Source: Punctularia strigosozonata HHB-11173 SS5 (lineage: Eukaryota; Basidiomycota; Agaricomycetes; Corticiales; Punctulariaceae). Taken from it: a DNA stretch of 64,000 bases. Positions 62,027 to 64,000 of the stretch are shown piece after piece. The notes beneath the pieces were generated by a model. That model did not search any database, was not told where the DNA came from, and saw nothing but the letters and a program-made list of their open reading frames with translations. The stretch is from the NCBI RefSeq assembly GCF_000264995.1, contig NW_006767441.1:1004370-1068369 (forward strand), written 5' to 3'. Every line of letters begins with the position of its first letter. Positions within the stretch are counted from its first letter, which is position 1. Position numbers and translations under genes: made by a program.

Positions 62027-62634
62027 TACTGTCGGGTCTATCAGTTGTCTCGTATCATATCGTATCTCTTTGCTGATACATCGTGACATAATATACGCGC
62101 GTGCATCGTTGTAGTGTTCACGGTCATCGTTGTGCCCCGCGGCCGGGTTTCGTCCCTTTGACTGTTGAACAATTTCACTGGCCTGCGAGATGTCCCGAAG
62201 ATATACTTCAACTCTGAAAAAGGTTCGCCCAAGTCTGCACACAAACAACCGCACAAACGCGTAAAAGCGGCTTCTTCCGTTCGGAGTCTCCCGAAGGGTT
62301 CCCCTGCTCAGCGCTCAGGCTCTTTCAGGCTCCGACGGTGACTTCCGGGTGACTACTCCACGCTCAGGCTATACGGGACAACCAGCATTTTCCGTGAATT
62401 GAGTACAATCCCACATCACCACAATCTGTTTCAAGCATGAACCGCTGGCAAACCACTTGGAGCCACCATGTTCATACCTCGGACGTGTGTTTGGCACTAT
62501 GGCACGCGTACGTCCCGCGGCAGGACAGACGTCGAAGTTGAATGTGCAGCAACAAAACCGGTGTCCGCCCGCTGATATATGTCTTCGCGTGCCTTCTCTG
62601 ACCTGACTGGGACCGCGCGCTTTCATCTAAGGCT
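62027..62634. promoter_or_regulatory. Upstream region of nitrate reductase
   Basis: This 608-base interval has no gene. One TGATAG (on the minus strand near 62038-62043) fits the HGATAR consensus of GATA-type nitrogen regulators. A single site is not strong support for regulation. Confidence 0.3.
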
Positions 62635-64000
62635 ATGGCGGACTATAAGACCGTATTTCCAACCGCTGCTTGGTGCAAGCACCATAACGTTCGGCTGGAG
62701 GGACCCGAGGCATATGGATCCTCTAGCAAAGATGAAATTGAGCGAGAACGAACCACGGGTATCCGGCGCCATCAACCGCTCTCCCGATTGTTCAGTGGCG
62801 AGAACCGTGCTGCTGGTACGTACGGTGAGTATGATGCGGCAGCATCCCATACGGACGATCTTCCTGTACCGGATATCGTGAACCTGGAGCATGCCAAGCA
62901 GCAGCATGAAGAATACCAACACACTATAGGTGACCGCGGTGGCATAGACGCGATGTTCCAGGTCTGTGACTTCGCAAATCAATATAATTTCACGATCCAC
63001 CGCCACTCAAATTACACTCTGAAGGATGTAAACACGGTGATCACCATCCGGGATCTAATGTGTTTGCCCGACTTCAAGCGCCTTGATCCCAAGCATCACG
63101 CTTTTGCTCGATTCGGGCTTCCTTTCACAGAAAAACAGATCAAGGAGCAAGAGTGGAGGGGCAAACACGACAAAGAGAAGAAGGGCAAGCACGAGGAAAA
63201 GGTTGAGGAGAAGGGCGAAGAGAAAGACAAGGAGAGGGACGGAAAGGAAGATGGCACCGAGGGAGAGGAACCCCAGAAGGAGCAGGAATCCGAGCCTTCT
63301 CCTAAGGAACGAGCATTCGCCGATGCTCTCATTGCGGAGATTAACACGATATCATCGTTCAAGAACGCGTTGGGGTTACCGGACGGTGATTTGCAGCCCA
63401 TTACTCGCGATTCTTGGCAGCAGCTCGAATCACGGCTTAGCATTGAGGATCAGGTTTGTGCTCTTGTTGCTGCTGCGTCGAGCACGCCCGTAACCCAATC
63501 GCTCATAGAATACCCCGGACAACTGGGTTCCGAGGAGCGAGCGTCTCATGCGATTGACCGGCAAGCATCCGTACGTGGACAAACGATCTTTCATGTAGCG
63601 ACTCTGTTGACCACGGAACGCAGGTTGAATGCTGAAGCCGACCTGAGCGAGCTGTATAATGCAGGCATGATAACTCCAACCAAGTATGTGACTCTCTCTT
63701 CCAAATTGAAATAGGATGTTGATCTCCACCGGCAGACTGCATTACGTTCGCAGTCACGGCCCAGTCCCTATGCTGGATTGGAATACGCACAAGCTGTCCG
63801 TCTCCGCTGAGCCAAAGGATCTTCTCCCCGGAGCGCGTGATTTCTCCATGAAAGAGCTTGCGGAGGACGGTCTCTTCGACGTGATCGAACTACCTGTAAC
63901 CCTCGCTTGTGATGGTAATAGGCGCTCCGAGCTGAACACAATCCGAAAGAGGTAAATAACTCCAGGGGCACTTCGTTTCATGGGCTTATTGCTATTTTCT
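62635..64000 (+). CDS. Nitrate reductase-type molybdenum-cofactor enzyme, 5' part (cut by window end)
   Basis: Nitrate reductase reduces nitrate to nitrite with NAD(P)H. Only the N-terminus and the start of the Moco domain are present. Splicing a 57-base intron (63454-63510) joins SRLSIEDQ to NTPDNWVPRSERLMRLTGKH. Another intron (about 63570-63626) joins to PLNAEADLSELYNAGMITPT, and a third (63685-63736) to KLHYVRSHGPVPMLDWNTHK. The Moco cysteine is in ELPVTLACDGNRRSELNTIR. A donor GTAAAT follows near 63952. These are hallmark nitrate reductase segments (R.MRLTG.HP.N, LHYVR.HG.VP). The first 270 or so residues (MADYKTVFPTAAWCKHHNVR, then a Lys/Glu-rich run) are not part of the usual enzyme; this part may hold unresolved introns or have a later start. 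Sulfite oxidase is the alternative, less likely because of the RLTGKHP block. Confidence 0.8.

Overview
This window looks like a chromosomal segment from a filamentous basidiomycete, probably an Agaricomycete. Genes are densely packed on both strands, most are broken by many introns of about 45-65 bases with GT..AG ends, and the gene set is fungal (MED16, ATG2, SPT6, SPT8, NCE101, COQ11, CSM3 and others). No transposase, LTR element, tRNA, rRNA or CRISPR-like array was recognised. It reads as an ordinary core-genome arm with about 26 genes, most of them nameable from conserved motifs. Spliced structures were worked out by hand where exon joins restore a known family pattern; ends of other genes are approximate.

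Layout. 0-14 kb: the possible 3' end of an unknown gene; MED16 (-); the proteasome chaperone PAC3 (+), divergent from MED16; a short unknown spliced gene (+); RPA2, the RPA32 subunit (+); NAA25/MDM20 (-); NCE101 (+); and a second, divergent RPA32-like gene (+). 14-21 kb: ATG2 (+). 21-34 kb: RLP24 (-) and a RIB2-type deaminase (+) sharing a short promoter; SPT6 (+); an unnamed membrane protein (+); SRP54 (-) and SPT8 (+) sharing a promoter of about 90 bases. 34-44 kb: a SAM-dependent methyltransferase (+); a secreted double-psi beta-barrel protein (-); a SCAMP protein (+); PAB1 (+); an HSL-type alpha/beta hydrolase (-). 45-54 kb: COQ11 (+), mitochondrial adenylate kinase (+), a proline-iminopeptidase-type hydrolase (+), CSM3/Swi3 (+) and the N-terminal methyltransferase NTM1 (+). 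54-62 kb: a very large gene for a ZNFX1-like SF1 helicase fused to three CbbX/SpoVK-type AAA+ domains. 62.6 kb to the end: the 5' part of a nitrate reductase with a long N-terminal extension, cut by the window edge.

The genes do not form one pathway. They cover transcription (MED16, SPT6, SPT8), DNA replication (RPA2, its paralogue, CSM3), translation and protein targeting (PAB1, RLP24, SRP54, NAA25, NTM1), autophagy (ATG2) and metabolism (RIB2-type deaminase, COQ11, adenylate kinase, nitrate reductase). The most unusual object is the helicase plus triple-AAA+ protein. Secondary points of interest are the second RPA32 gene, two inferred GC-AG introns, several tiny first exons, and a 16-base palindrome with a CRE core upstream of CSM3.
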